DNA of 64,000 nucleotides from Actinopolymorpha rutila (GCF_013407855.1 NZ_JACBZH010000001.1:6386001-6450000); one strand, 5' to 3'; numbered from the stretch's first letter, positions 19,578 to 28,427 are shown. Program-made: numbers and translations. Notes: generated by a model not told the origin, from the letters alone.

Positions 19578-20525
19578 ATGGTGCGGCGTCGGTCACCGGC
19601 CCAGTCGCCGGCCTCCTCCGTGGCCGTCTTACCGGCCACCTATCGCCAGCACGACGTGTTCGGTCCGGGCCCGATGCCGTTGTTCGCCAGCGTCGTACGC
19701 CTCGACGGCGACCTCGAGGACCACGCCCACGACTTCCTCGAGATCGCCGTGGTCGGTGAGGGTTCAGGCAGGCACCGCACGGCCACCGGGTCCGCGTCGG
19801 TGCAGGTGGGTGACGTACTGGTGTTGCGACCCGGCGCCTGGCACGGCTTCACCGACTGCCGCGAGCTGCAGGTGGCCAACTGTTGTGTCGGTACGTCGGA
19901 CCGGGTGGCCGACCTGAGCTTCCTGCACGTCGTTCCCGAGCTTCGCGAACTCCTGTGGACCGCACCCGCGGCGGCCGGCCGCAAGGGTGTGCTGAGCACG
20001 CGCGTCGCGCCGGAAGCGGCCACGCTTGCGTTCGGCGAGATCGGCCGGCTGACCGAGGCGTTGCACGGGGATGTCAACCGCGTGTTGCTCATGGCCAGGT
20101 TGCTGACCGTACTCGGCCACCTGGTGGGTACGCCCGCACCGGCCCGGCCGGCACCGGAGCCCCGGCCGGCTGTGGTCGACGCTGTCGTGCGGGCCCTGGA
20201 CAACGAGCCCGAGTACCCCTGGACGGTCGAGCGGCTGGCCGGTCTGGTCAACCTGGATCCGGCGTACCTGTCCAGGTTGTTCCGGCACCACCTCGGCCAG
20301 CCGCCGATCAGCTACCTGGCCCGGCTGCGGATCGAACGCGCCTCGGTGCTCCTGGCGGGTACGACGCTGCAGGTGGCTCAGGTGGGTGCCGCCGTCGGCT
20401 GGCCGGACCCGAACTACTTCGCCCGCAGGTTCCGCGCGCTGTCTGGCCTGAGCCCGACCGACTATCGTTCGCGGTGTCTCGTCTCGCCGAGCTCGGAAGG
20501 CCCGGTGGGTCAACCGAAGCGGTGA
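19578..20525 (+). CDS. AraC family transcriptional regulator with N-terminal cupin
   Basis: The 315-residue product starts with a cupin sensor domain (DLEDHAHDFLEIAVVGEGSG, VQVGDVLVLRPGAWHGF) and ends with two AraC helix-turn-helices (WTVERLAGLVNLDPAYLSRL near 220-240; VAQVGAAVGWPDPNYFARRF near 270-290). It is divergent from the LplB/YtcP/binding-protein/heparinase operon and is its likely sugar-responsive regulator. It lacks a ribosome site and has a -10 box just before the ATG. Its 3' end overlaps the convergent CBS gene by 16 bases. Confidence 0.9.
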   Translation: MVRRRSPAQSPASSVAVLPATYRQHDVFGPGPMPLFASVVRLDGDLEDHAHDFLEIAVVGEGSGRHRTATGSASVQVGDVLVLRPGAWHGFTDCRELQVANCCVGTSDRVADLSFLHVVPELRELLWTAPAAAGRKGVLSTRVAPEAATLAFGEIGRLTEALHGDVNRVLLMARLLTVLGHLVGTPAPARPAPEPRPAVVDAVVRALDNEPEYPWTVERLAGLVNLDPAYLSRLFRHHLGQPPISYLARLRIERASVLLAGTTLQVAQVGAAVGWPDPNYFARRFRALSGLSPTDYRSRCLVSPSSEGPVGQPKR

Positions 20526-21139
20526 GTCTCGCCGGCGTAGGCCAGCAGTACGCGCAGCACGTCGCGGATCGAGGCGACACCGACGACCGTCTCCTCCCGG
20601 CGCAGCGGGATGTGGCGTATCTCGCCGTCACGCATCAGCGCCGCGACCCGGGTGATGCTGTCGGTGGGGCTGGCCCACACGGTGGTGGCGCCCACCAGGT
20701 TGTGCGCCTGCACCTCCTCCGGGTCGGCGTCGGCGGCGAGGGCGTGCACGACGTCGCGTTCGGAGATCATCCCCAGCGGCGAGCCCTGGTCCATCACCAC
20801 CAGCGCTCCCACCGCGGCGTCGGCGAGGGAGACCGCGGTGACGCGCAGCGAGTCGTGCGCGTCGACGTTGACGACCGGCGCCCCCATGATCCGTTCGACC
20901 GGATCCTCGGGACGCACCGGTCCGGGTGCTGTCGCGAGCGGTTCCTCCCCGGCTCGCTGCCGGGGCACCACCCGGGTGTCCGGGCCCGGGTAGAGGAGGG
21001 ACTCGTGGCCGTCGTCCCAGTCCACGCGATAGTGCTCGGCGTCCTTCGTTCCCAGCACCTCGCGTACCGTGCCGAGCCGGTTGGGCCGGTCGGTCACCTC
21101 CGCCTGCACGATGATCCGGTCACCGATTATCGCGTGCAT
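20510..21139 (-). CDS. DUF1918 plus twin CBS domain protein
   Basis: The 209-residue product starts with a DUF1918 SH3-like domain (MHAIIGDRIIV, VDWDDGHESLLYPGPDTRVV), then two CBS domains (VERIMGAPVVNVDAHDSL to ISERDVVHALAAD, and VWASPTDSITRVAALMRDGE to VVGVASIRDVLRVLL). CBS pairs bind adenine nucleotides and act as energy sensors; DUF1918 is of unknown role and largely actinobacterial. Start chosen at MHAIIGD because the domain starts there; the open frame upstream is not conserved-looking. Confidence 0.85.
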   Translation of the reverse strand: MHAIIGDRIIVQAEVTDRPNRLGTVREVLGTKDAEHYRVDWDDGHESLLYPGPDTRVVPRQRAGEEPLATAPGPVRPEDPVERIMGAPVVNVDAHDSLRVTAVSLADAAVGALVVMDQGSPLGMISERDVVHALAADADPEEVQAHNLVGATTVWASPTDSITRVAALMRDGEIRHIPLRREETVVGVASIRDVLRVLLAYAGETHRFG

Positions 21140-21376
21140 GGCAGCCTCGCTTTCCGCTCCGGGTGCGCGCCGAGGCTCCCGCCGGCGGCACAGACGTCTC
21201 GGGTGCTGACTGCACCCTGTCCACCGACCGGTCCGGGCACCAAGGGCCGATGGTCCCCGCGCATCGCCGCAGTGGGCCGGGTGACGGCACTGATGCCCGT
21301 CGGCGACGGCCACCCCGTAGGAAACCGCACGCTGACGGCCCGCCGGATCGGCGAACAAGGCGGGGATACTTGCAGG

Positions 21377-22402
21377 GTGTGGAGGTGGCGCAACAGGCCT
21401 TCCGCACGCCCTGCCGACGCTCCGCGAAGTGAGCAACCACCGGACAATCGCCGCGAACTATGGGTTCCGGAGGCACGCAGGCCGAGGGGTGCGGAAACCA
21501 CCCCACCCGGTGCGGCCGGCCGGGCGGGCACGTCGGCGCGCGGTGACGGGCAGCCCGGCCCCGCACAGCGGCCCGATCAGGGCGACGGCACCTTCCTCAC
21601 CTGGGCCCGAGCACACGTCGCCGTCCTTGTCGTCCTCGCGGCCGTGCTCGGCGGCGTGGCCGGCGGGGCCGTGGGCGCGGCGACCGTGTCCGGGCTCAGC
21701 ACTCCCCCTGCCCAGCCGCCGGGCCGGCCGGTCGTGCTGGCCGAGGGGTTGCCGCGGATCGTGCAACGGATCGGCCCGGCCGTGGTCGAGGTGCGTACGT
21801 CCTCTCTCGGCGGCCACTCCATCGGCAGCGGAACCGTCCTCACCTCCAACGGGTTGGTCCTGACCAACTTCCACGTCATCTCCGGCGCGTCCCCCGCCGG
21901 CCGGATCACCGTGCAGACCGGCACCGCGGCCACGTCCGGCCCCGTCCAACCGGCCACGTTGATCGGCGCGGACCCGAAGGCCGACCTCGCCGTCATCCGG
22001 GTCACCAACGCCAGCGGCCTCGTCCCGGCACCACTGGGGAACTCCGATCAGCTGGCCGTGGGCGACCCGGTGATCGCGATGGGCGCGCCGTCCGGCCTGC
22101 AGGGCACGGCGAGTTTCGGCATCGTCAGTGCCCTGGACCGGCTGGTGCGGGTGGCCGGTCCGAGCCTGGGGCTGGCCGGCCAGGGCCCGCCAGTCACCTA
22201 CCGCGCGATCCAGACCGACGCCGCGCTCAGCCCGGGCAACTCCGGCGGTCCGCTCGTCGACCAGTCCGAGACGGTGATCGGCATCACCTCCGCCGTCTTC
22301 GAGGGAACCAGCGGCAGATCCATCGGCGTCGGCTTCGCCATCCCGATCAACGACGCCGAGAAGCTCGTCCGCACGATGGTGGCGCAGTACGGGCCGAAGT
22401 GA
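21377..22402 (+). CDS. HtrA-like trypsin-fold serine protease, membrane anchored, no PDZ domain
   Basis: The product has about 341 residues from a GTG at 21377; the start is uncertain because no good ribosome site is visible and the frame is open upstream. A Pro/Arg-rich cytoplasmic part precedes one membrane segment (VAVLVVLAAVLGGVAGGAVG near 80-100). The protease domain has the triad His in LTNFHVIS, Asp in PKADLAVIRV and Ser in LSPGNSGGPL. The protein ends right after the catalytic domain, so the usual PDZ domain is absent. Likely role is extracytoplasmic protein quality control or signalling. Confidence 0.85.
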   Translation: MWRWRNRPSARPADAPRSEQPPDNRRELWVPEARRPRGAETTPPGAAGRAGTSARGDGQPGPAQRPDQGDGTFLTWARAHVAVLVVLAAVLGGVAGGAVGAATVSGLSTPPAQPPGRPVVLAEGLPRIVQRIGPAVVEVRTSSLGGHSIGSGTVLTSNGLVLTNFHVISGASPAGRITVQTGTAATSGPVQPATLIGADPKADLAVIRVTNASGLVPAPLGNSDQLAVGDPVIAMGAPSGLQGTASFGIVSALDRLVRVAGPSLGLAGQGPPVTYRAIQTDAALSPGNSGGPLVDQSETVIGITSAVFEGTSGRSIGVGFAIPINDAEKLVRTMVAQYGPK

Positions 22403-22517
22403 CCCGAACTCCCGCGTGCCGGAACACCGGTGGGGTCGCGGTCGTTCTTCCGTCCGACCACCAGCTGAGCAGTCCCGCCACCAGCTGAGATCCGGCCTGG
22501 CTGAGAAAGGCGTCGCG

Positions 22518-22973
22518 ATGAGGACCCGTACGGCGGCCAAGGACACCTTCCACCGCCTGAGCACCGGCGCCCACCGGGCCGTCTTCACCGCCACGAAGGG
22601 GCGGGTCCTCGGCCGTGCGCTCGGCATGCCGGTCATCGAGCTGATCACCGTCGGGCGCCGCTCCGGCCAGGAGCGCTCCACCATGCTGACCGTCCCCGTC
22701 GTCGACGGCGACCGGCTGGTTCTGGTGGCGTCGTTCGGCGGCGACGACCGCGACCCGGCGTGGTTCCACAACCTGCGCGCCCACCCCACCGTCCGCGTCA
22801 CCGGCCTCGGTGCCACTCGTACGATGCGGGCGCGGATCGCCGATGACGAGGAGCGCGCGGCTTTGTGGCCGCGGATCGTCGCCGCCTACCAGGGATACGC
22901 GAACTACCAGACCCGCACGACCCGGAGGATTCCAGTTGTCGTTCTCGAACCCACAGCCGACGCCGATGCCTGA
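22518..22973 (+). CDS. Nitroreductase/deazaflavin-dependent (Ddn-like) oxidoreductase
   Basis: The 151-residue product has the split-barrel Ddn pattern: LITVGRRSGQERSTMLTVPV, LVLVASFGGDDRDPAWFHNL and HPTVRVTGLG, which bind F420 or related flavin. ATG at 22518 follows GAGAAAGG; the longer open frame upstream is not supported. The family reduces nitroimidazoles or quinones with F420H2, or acts as esterase in some members. It overlaps the next gene by eight bases and forms an operon with that methyltransferase. Confidence 0.88.
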   Translation: MRTRTAAKDTFHRLSTGAHRAVFTATKGRVLGRALGMPVIELITVGRRSGQERSTMLTVPVVDGDRLVLVASFGGDDRDPAWFHNLRAHPTVRVTGLGATRTMRARIADDEERAALWPRIVAAYQGYANYQTRTTRRIPVVVLEPTADADA

Positions 22974-23670
22974 ACCCCCCGAGGAACGCGTACGCCGGCT
23001 GGCCGCCGAGTCACTCACCGCGCACGACCCGATCGGCTGGTTCGAGCGGTTGTACGCCGAGACGGCGAGCGCCGGGGGCTCAGAGCCGGGCGAGGGACCC
23101 GCGATCCCCTGGGACCGCGGCACCCCGCACCCGCTGCTGGCGGACTGGGCGCAGGAGCGGCGCCTGGCCGGGGCGGGGCGGCGTGCGCTGGTGGTGGGCT
23201 GCGGCTTCGGGCGGGACGCGGAGTTCCTCGCGCGACTGGGCTACGACACCGTCGCGTTCGACGTGTCCTCGACGGCCGTCGAGGAGGCGCGGCGCCGGCA
23301 CCCGACCTCACCGGTCAGCTACGTCACCGCCGACCTGCTGGACCCGCCGGCCGACTGGGTGGGTGCGTACGACCTGGTGGTGGAAAGCATGAACGTCCAG
23401 GCGCTTCCCGACCCGCCGCGGGCCGACGCCATCGCCCGGATCGGGCCGCTGGTGGCACCGGGCGGGACGCTGCTCGTGATCCAGGTCGCCGGGGACGATG
23501 ACGCCGGTCGCGTCCAGGGCCCGCCGTGGCCGTTGAGCCGAGCCGAGATCGACGCGTTCGCGACGGGAGATCTTCGGCCGGTACGCATCGAGCGCCTTCG
23601 CAACGACGCCGACGACCCGGGCCGGTGGCGGGCCGAGTTCAGTTCAGCGGCAGGAGATGGCCGGACCTGA
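22966..23670 (+). CDS. Class I SAM-dependent methyltransferase (thiopurine-methyltransferase-like)
   Basis: The 234-residue product has a SAM-binding motif I ALVVGCGFGRDAEFLARLG near 65-85, motif II acidic residue in TVAFDVSSTAVEEAR, and YDLVVESMNVQALP for motif III-IV. The N-terminal WFERLYAETA and IPWDRGTPHPLL match the TPMT-like subfamily, which methylates sulfur or metalloid compounds. ATG at 22966 overlaps the stop of the Ddn-like gene, so translation is coupled. Substrate unknown. Confidence 0.85.
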   Translation: MPEPPEERVRRLAAESLTAHDPIGWFERLYAETASAGGSEPGEGPAIPWDRGTPHPLLADWAQERRLAGAGRRALVVGCGFGRDAEFLARLGYDTVAFDVSSTAVEEARRRHPTSPVSYVTADLLDPPADWVGAYDLVVESMNVQALPDPPRADAIARIGPLVAPGGTLLVIQVAGDDDAGRVQGPPWPLSRAEIDAFATGDLRPVRIERLRNDADDPGRWRAEFSSAAGDGRT

Positions 23671-23864
23671 CCAGCCAACACGGCCGGTTGTCCCTTGTGG
23701 GGCAGGCGAACCGGCCCGAGCCGCGGGCGCCGGGCACAACCCCGGCACACGGCGGGCTGTCGGGTTCTGGCCGACAAGCGAAGGATCGGCTTGGCCGATA
23801 CAGTGCCGCCTGGCAGGCTGAGCGGTCGGTGATACGTCCCGCAGCAGGAGTCGAAGGAGGCGCC

Positions 23865-24503
23865 GTGATCGACGACGTGACCCACCATCTCGGCGCGGTC
23901 GGCCGCACCGTCCGCAGCGGAGAGCGCGACGGCCTTCCCACCCGGGTGGTGGCCGTGAGCCAGACCTACGACGGCGCGGTCGACGACGTGTGGGACGCGC
24001 TCACCAATCCCGAGCGGCTCCCCCGCTGGTTCCTTCCGGTCACCGGCGACCTTCGGGTCGGCGGGCGCTACCACCTCGAGGGGAACGCCACGGGTGAGAT
24101 TCTCGCGTGTGCGCCGCCGTCGCACCTGGCGGCCACCTGGGAGTCCGCCGAGGAGGTCACCTGGCTGGAGGTCCGGTTGACCGAGGAGGAGCCCGGGCGG
24201 ACGCGGCTCGACCTCGAGCATGCGGCCCACGTCGACCCTGGACGCTGGAAGCAGTTCGGGCCGGGCGCCGTGGGCGTCGGCTGGGACCTCGCCCTGCTCG
24301 GCCTGGCCACGCACCTGTCGGGAGCCGGTGACCTCGACCCGGCGGAGGCGGCCGCCTGGCCGCTGTCGGAGGAGGGCCGGAAGTTCATCGCGTCGTCGAG
24401 TGAGCGGTGGGGCGCGGCCAACGCCGCCAACGGCGAGGACGAGGCGACCGCGGCGGAGGCGGCCGCCCGCACCACCGCCTTCTACACCGGACAACCGCTG
24501 TAG
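23865..24503 (+). CDS. SRPBCC (AHSA1-like) protein
   Basis: The 212-residue product contains VSQTYDGAVDDVWDALTNPE and RLPRWFLPVTGDLRVGGRY, the hallmark of AHSA1-type proteins, then LEVRLTEEEPGRTRLDLEH and a C-terminal helical tail of about 60 residues. Start is a GTG with GAAGGAGG at ideal spacing. Its TAG stop shares one base with the GTG start of the phosphotransferase gene (TAGTG). Ligand unknown; the coupling suggests joint action with the kinase-like neighbour. Confidence 0.85.
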   Translation: MIDDVTHHLGAVGRTVRSGERDGLPTRVVAVSQTYDGAVDDVWDALTNPERLPRWFLPVTGDLRVGGRYHLEGNATGEILACAPPSHLAATWESAEEVTWLEVRLTEEEPGRTRLDLEHAAHVDPGRWKQFGPGAVGVGWDLALLGLATHLSGAGDLDPAEAAAWPLSEEGRKFIASSSERWGAANAANGEDEATAAEAAARTTAFYTGQPL

Positions 24504-25498
24504 TGACGGCCGAGCTCCACCTGGTCCTCGACCGCTGGGGACTCGAACCCGTCGGCACGATCGAGCGCACCGAGTCCGGCACGATGAACGACACCTACGT
24601 CGTCACCACCGCGCGCCGCCGGGTCGTACTCCGTCGCCACCGCCGCACCGACCGCAGCCAGGTCGAGTGGGAGCACGAGGTCGTCGCGCACGCCCGCGCG
24701 GGCGGCGTGCCGGTGCCCGCCGCCATCCCCACCCCGGACGGCGAACTCGTCGTCGGTCACGGCGGCCGGTGGTTCTCGTTGTTCACGTACGCCGACGGCG
24801 AGCAGGTGGAGAGGAAACGCCTAGGCCCGGATCACGCCCGGGCGATGGGAGCGACACTGGCCAGCATCCACCGCGTGCTGGCCGACATGCCGCATCCTCC
24901 GACCGCGAAGAACCAACCGACGCCCACGCCGGAGGAGTCCTTGCGGCGGATGGGGGATCTCGTCGCGCTGATCGAACGCCGGGACCGCGAACACACCGCC
25001 GACCAGTGCGACGCCTGGGCGCTGGACCGGCTGCGCAGCAAGATGACCTGGCTCGCGTCGGATGGCGCCCGGCTCGCGCTGCCCGAGGCGCCGGCGGGTG
25101 CGGCCCGGCTGACCCACGGCGACTACCAGGAGACCAACGTGTTCTTCTCCGAAGCCACCGCCGCCGATGTACGGGTGGTCGCGGTGATCGACTGGGACAA
25201 GGCCGAGGTGCGGTGGCCGCCCGAGGAGATCCTGCGGGCGCTCCACTATTCGTTGCTTCTCGCGCCCGACCTGTGCTCCGCCTTCGTCGACGGCTACCGC
25301 TCGGTGAGCCCGCTCGCGATCGACGACCTCGACCTGGCCGCCGACATCCGCACGGTCGACGACGTGCACTCCACCTGGCTGCCCGAGGAGATCTACCTGC
25401 GCGGCAACGACCGGGTACGGCAGTTCGTCCGGCCCGGGCCGTTCGTTCCGTTCAACCGGCACTGGCGCGAACTACGGCAGAACCCGGCCATCTCCTAG
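24503..25498 (+). CDS. Aminoglycoside-phosphotransferase-fold kinase
   Basis: The 331-residue product has the APH fold: N-lobe ESGTMNDTYVVTTARRRVVLR, with the ATP-binding Lys replaced by Arg in VVLRRH, hinge WFSLFTYADGEQ, catalytic loop LTHGDYQETNVFF (HGDxxxxN) and metal-binding VVAVIDWDKAE. Members phosphorylate aminoglycosides, choline, homoserine or sugars; the substrate is unknown here. Translationally coupled to the SRPBCC gene. Its TAG stop lies inside the left arm of the terminator hairpin shared with the convergent sulfatase gene. Confidence 0.87.
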   Translation: MTAELHLVLDRWGLEPVGTIERTESGTMNDTYVVTTARRRVVLRRHRRTDRSQVEWEHEVVAHARAGGVPVPAAIPTPDGELVVGHGGRWFSLFTYADGEQVERKRLGPDHARAMGATLASIHRVLADMPHPPTAKNQPTPTPEESLRRMGDLVALIERRDREHTADQCDAWALDRLRSKMTWLASDGARLALPEAPAGAARLTHGDYQETNVFFSEATAADVRVVAVIDWDKAEVRWPPEEILRALHYSLLLAPDLCSAFVDGYRSVSPLAIDDLDLAADIRTVDDVHSTWLPEEIYLRGNDRVRQFVRPGPFVPFNRHWRELRQNPAIS

Positions 25499-25523
25499 GG
25501 TCTGTCGCAGGACAGACCCTAGG
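25494..25523. terminator. Bidirectional terminator containing both flanking stop codons
   Basis: A perfect 13-base stem (CCTAGGGTCTGTC) with loop GCAG. The left arm carries the phosphotransferase TAG (25496-25498), the right arm carries the sulfatase TAG on the other strand (25519-25521). It can end transcripts from both convergent genes. Confidence 0.9.
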
Positions 25524-26832
25524 CAGCACCGCTCCAACTCCTGTGCTGCTCCTGGAAGCCCGCCAGGGCACGGTCCAGTTCGTCGGCGGCCTCCGGGAAC
25601 CGATCCGAGACGTCGAACTGCTCCGCTCTGTCCTCGGCGAGATCGAACAGAGCACGTTCGACGACATAGGGCGGCGTCATTCCTTCGCGAGCGTGATGGA
25701 CCCGCTTGAACCGTCCGCGGCGCACCGCCCACTGTCCGTCGTACGTCCAGAACACCGCACGCTCGTCGAGGTCGGCGGGTGCGCCGGGTTTCCGCAACCC
25801 CGCAAGGAGCGAGCGGCCGTCGACGTCGGTGAGTTCGGCAGGTGCGCCGTCGACGGCTTCGAGGATCGTCGGGAGCAGGTCCATCATCAGCCCGACGCCC
25901 GGGTAGTCGACTCCGGCCGGCAGTTGGCCCGGCCACGACACGATCGCGGGTACGGCAACTCCCCCTTCGAGTACGGACCCCTTCGCGCCCCGGAGCCCAC
26001 CGGTGGACCCGCCGTCGTAGGAGACCTCCTCGCCGTCGAGCCAGTTCCGGCTCTCCCTGGAGGGACCGTTGTCGGAGGAGAAGAAGACCAGGGTGTTCTC
26101 GCGCAGGCCGTGCTCCTCCAGCGCGTCGATGATCAGCCCGATCGCGTCGTCCATCGCCGCGACCATGGCGGCCATCGTTCTGCGGCCTTCGGGGAGGTGG
26201 GCGAACCGGTCCAGGTACTCCGCCGGCGCGTGCAGCGGATAGTGGGGCGCGTTGAACGGCACGTAGCAGAAGAAGGGCCGATCGTCGTCTCGCGCGACGA
26301 ACCGGGCCGCCCGCTCGCCGATCACGGTGGTGAGGTAGTCGCCGTTGAGCCACACCTCCTCGTCGCCCTCCCAGAGGTCGTGCACGGGATTGTGGCCGCC
26401 CCAGTAGAAGATGTGCGAGTAGTAGTCGACGCAGCCCGCGCGGAACCCGAAACTCTCGTCGAATCCGTGGTGCGCGGGACTGAACTCCTCCGCCACCCCG
26501 AGGTGCCACTTGCCGAAGATGCCGGTCCGATAGCCGCGGCGGCGGAGTTGGCCGGCCAGCGTCTCCTGGTGGGGAAGGCCCCGGGTGCGGCGCGTGCCTC
26601 CGAGGATCGTCTCGACGCCGGCGTGGGCGGGGTACTTCCCGGTCAGGAGCGAGGCCCGCGAGGGAGAACAGACCGGTGAGTTGGAGTACCACTGCGGCAG
26701 CCGGACACCGGAGGCGCACAGGCGGTCGAGCACCGGGGTCTCCAGGTCGTCCGCCCCGAAGCAGCCGACGTCTCCCCACCCGAGATCGTCCGCGTAGATG
26801 ACGACGACGTTGGGACTCGTGGTGTTCGGCAC
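25519..26832 (-). CDS. Sulfatase (arylsulfatase family)
   Basis: The 437-residue product begins PNVVVIYADDLGWGDVGCFG (metal-binding DD near 14-15) and carries the signature SPVCSPSRASLLTGKYP with Cys55, which is converted to formylglycine. Further motifs are GIFGKWHLG, PFFCYVPFNAPHYPLH and VFFSSDNGPS. GTG at 26832 is chosen because GAGGGG lies at five-base spacing; a GTG two codons upstream is possible. No signal peptide is visible, so it may be cytoplasmic. It removes sulfate esters, which fits the polysaccharide lyases in the window, though no direct link is shown. Confidence 0.9.
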   Translation of the reverse strand: MPNTTSPNVVVIYADDLGWGDVGCFGADDLETPVLDRLCASGVRLPQWYSNSPVCSPSRASLLTGKYPAHAGVETILGGTRRTRGLPHQETLAGQLRRRGYRTGIFGKWHLGVAEEFSPAHHGFDESFGFRAGCVDYYSHIFYWGGHNPVHDLWEGDEEVWLNGDYLTTVIGERAARFVARDDDRPFFCYVPFNAPHYPLHAPAEYLDRFAHLPEGRRTMAAMVAAMDDAIGLIIDALEEHGLRENTLVFFSSDNGPSRESRNWLDGEEVSYDGGSTGGLRGAKGSVLEGGVAVPAIVSWPGQLPAGVDYPGVGLMMDLLPTILEAVDGAPAELTDVDGRSLLAGLRKPGAPADLDERAVFWTYDGQWAVRRGRFKRVHHAREGMTPPYVVERALFDLAEDRAEQFDVSDRFPEAADELDRALAGFQEQHRSWSGAA

Positions 26833-26924
26833 ATTCACCCCTCGAAGCCGTGGCAGTACCCGCACATTCTGACGGGCCGATAATCGATGGCGATGGCCGG
26901 GAGGACCTGCTTGGGTACGTGCCG

Positions 26925-27701
26925 ATGACAACCGAACTCGACGCGCTCGTACGCCCGGCCGACTATCCGCTGTCCGCGAAGTACGACCCAGCATGGTTGC
27001 TGGACCTCGACATGGGACCGCATCCCCTGTGGTTGCTGGAGGATCTGGCCCGCGACCTGGACCTCCGTCCCGGGATGAAGGTGCTCGACCTCGGCTCAGG
27101 GAAGGGCGCGACGTCGGTGTTCCTGGCCCGCGAGTTCGGCGTCGAGGTGGTCGCGGCCGACCTGCGGATCGCACCGGAGACGGCGACGGCGGTCTTCACC
27201 GCGGCCGGCGTCGCGGACCGGGTGCACGCGGTCCAGGCGGAGGCGCACGCGCTGCCCTTCGAGGCCGAGTCCTTCGACGCCATCGTGTGTGTCGACGCGT
27301 ACGAGTACTTCGGTACGGCCGACAACTATCTCGCGTACATCATCGGTTTCCTCAAGCCTGGTGGGCAGTTCGGGGTCGCCACTCCCGCCATGACCCGGGA
27401 GGTCCGCGACCTCGGCGCGATCCCGCCACACATCAGGGCGTGCGTGGGCTGGGAGGCACTCGCCTGGCACACCGCGGACTGGTGGCGCTTCCAGTGGGAG
27501 ATCACCGAACTCGTCACCGTCACCTCGGCCCGGCCGCAGCCGAGGGGGTGGAACGACTGGCTGGCGTGGGGTCGCGCTGTCTCGACGCGCGCCACGGGCA
27601 CCGACCGGGCCGTGGTCGAGAGCGTGAACGCCATGCTGGAAGCCGACGGCGGTGAGTTCCTGACCTTCGCGTTGCTGACCGCGCGCAGGAACGCGGTCTG
27701 A
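26925..27701 (+). CDS. Class I SAM-dependent methyltransferase
   Basis: The 258-residue product has motif I KVLDLGSGKGATSVFLARE near 50-70, motif II VVAADLRIAPE, and FDAIVCVDAYEYFG with LKPGGQFGVATPAMTRE. HTADWWRFQWE and the C-terminal part are typical of a family of small-molecule methyltransferases of unknown substrate. The start is uncertain: ATG at 26925 fits the family, and an in-frame GTG two codons earlier and one at 26850 are alternatives; the GGAGG at 26900 is too far for the ATG. Divergent from the sulfatase. Confidence 0.82.
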   Translation: MTTELDALVRPADYPLSAKYDPAWLLDLDMGPHPLWLLEDLARDLDLRPGMKVLDLGSGKGATSVFLAREFGVEVVAADLRIAPETATAVFTAAGVADRVHAVQAEAHALPFEAESFDAIVCVDAYEYFGTADNYLAYIIGFLKPGGQFGVATPAMTREVRDLGAIPPHIRACVGWEALAWHTADWWRFQWEITELVTVTSARPQPRGWNDWLAWGRAVSTRATGTDRAVVESVNAMLEADGGEFLTFALLTARRNAV

Positions 27702-27713
27702 GGACGGTTCGGG

Positions 27714-28313
27714 TCACGAGGTCCGCGAGGAGCCGGTCTTCGTACCCGGCAACGGGCCGGTGAGGTAGCGCTGCACCGTGGGTGCGACCGAGGCCACCAG
27801 CGTCTCGGTGTCCATCGCCACCATCGGCGGCAACTTGAGAACGTAACGGCACAGGGCGATTCCCAGCAGTTGTGACGTCACCAGCGCGGCGCGCGCCGGC
27901 GCCTCCTCCGGGTCGGCCACCACCCGGCCCATCGCCACCTGAACCTGGCCGCCGAACACCTCACGCAGCCTCACCGCGGCCGCCTCGTTGGTCGCCCCGG
28001 ACCGGAACGCCACCACCAGGACGTCGTCGGCGAGGTCGCCCTCCCAGCGTTCGAAGAAGTGGCGGACGAACCGCTCACCCGCGGACTTCCGGGGACCTTC
28101 GGACAGGTCGGGCAGCCGCAGGTCGATCTCCGCCGCCATCGCGAACAGGCCGTCCTTGGACCCGTAGTAACGCATCACCATCGACGGGTCGATCCCCGCA
28201 TCCGCGGCCACGGCCCGGATGGTCGTGCGTTCGTATCCCTCCGTCGCGAAACGGCGGCGGGCGGCCCGCAGGATCGTCTCCCGGGTCTGGTCCGAGCGTG
28301 TGGTGAACGGCAT
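27714..28313 (-). CDS. TetR family transcriptional regulator
   Basis: The 199-residue product has an N-terminal TetR helix-turn-helix (RETILRAARRRFATEGYERT, then TIRAVAADAGIDPSMVMRYY) and a variable ligand domain. Start MPFTTRSD at 28313; upstream Met codons are in the operator region. It is divergent from the FAD monooxygenase at 28428 with palindromic sites between them, so it most likely represses both itself and that enzyme until an aromatic inducer binds. Confidence 0.92.
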   Translation of the reverse strand: MPFTTRSDQTRETILRAARRRFATEGYERTTIRAVAADAGIDPSMVMRYYGSKDGLFAMAAEIDLRLPDLSEGPRKSAGERFVRHFFERWEGDLADDVLVVAFRSGATNEAAAVRLREVFGGQVQVAMGRVVADPEEAPARAALVTSQLLGIALCRYVLKLPPMVAMDTETLVASVAPTVQRYLTGPLPGTKTGSSRTS

Positions 28314-28327
28314 GCCCACAAAGGTAG

Positions 28328-28343
28328 GCCAACAGGTGTTGGC
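28328..28343. promoter_or_regulatory. Perfect TetR-type operator GCCAACA-GG-TGTTGGC
   Basis: A 16-base perfect palindrome 15 bases upstream of the TetR start. It overlaps a TTGGCA (28339-28344) that can serve as -35 for the monooxygenase gene, with TACCGT (28362-28367) 17 bases further as -10. Confidence 0.75.
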
Positions 28344-28370
28344 AAGCCAGCCTAGCCGGGCTACCGTGTA

Positions 28371-28386
28371 GTCAACAAGCGTTGGC
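28371..28386. promoter_or_regulatory. Second, imperfect copy of the operator
   Basis: GTCAACAAGCGTTGGC matches the perfect site in most half-site positions and lies 43 bases from it, about four helical turns. A further half-site CAACCGTTGG follows at about 28390-28399. Confidence 0.55.
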
Positions 28387-28427
28387 AAACAACCGTTGGA
28401 CTTGTGCCGGACTCCCCGGAGGCAACC

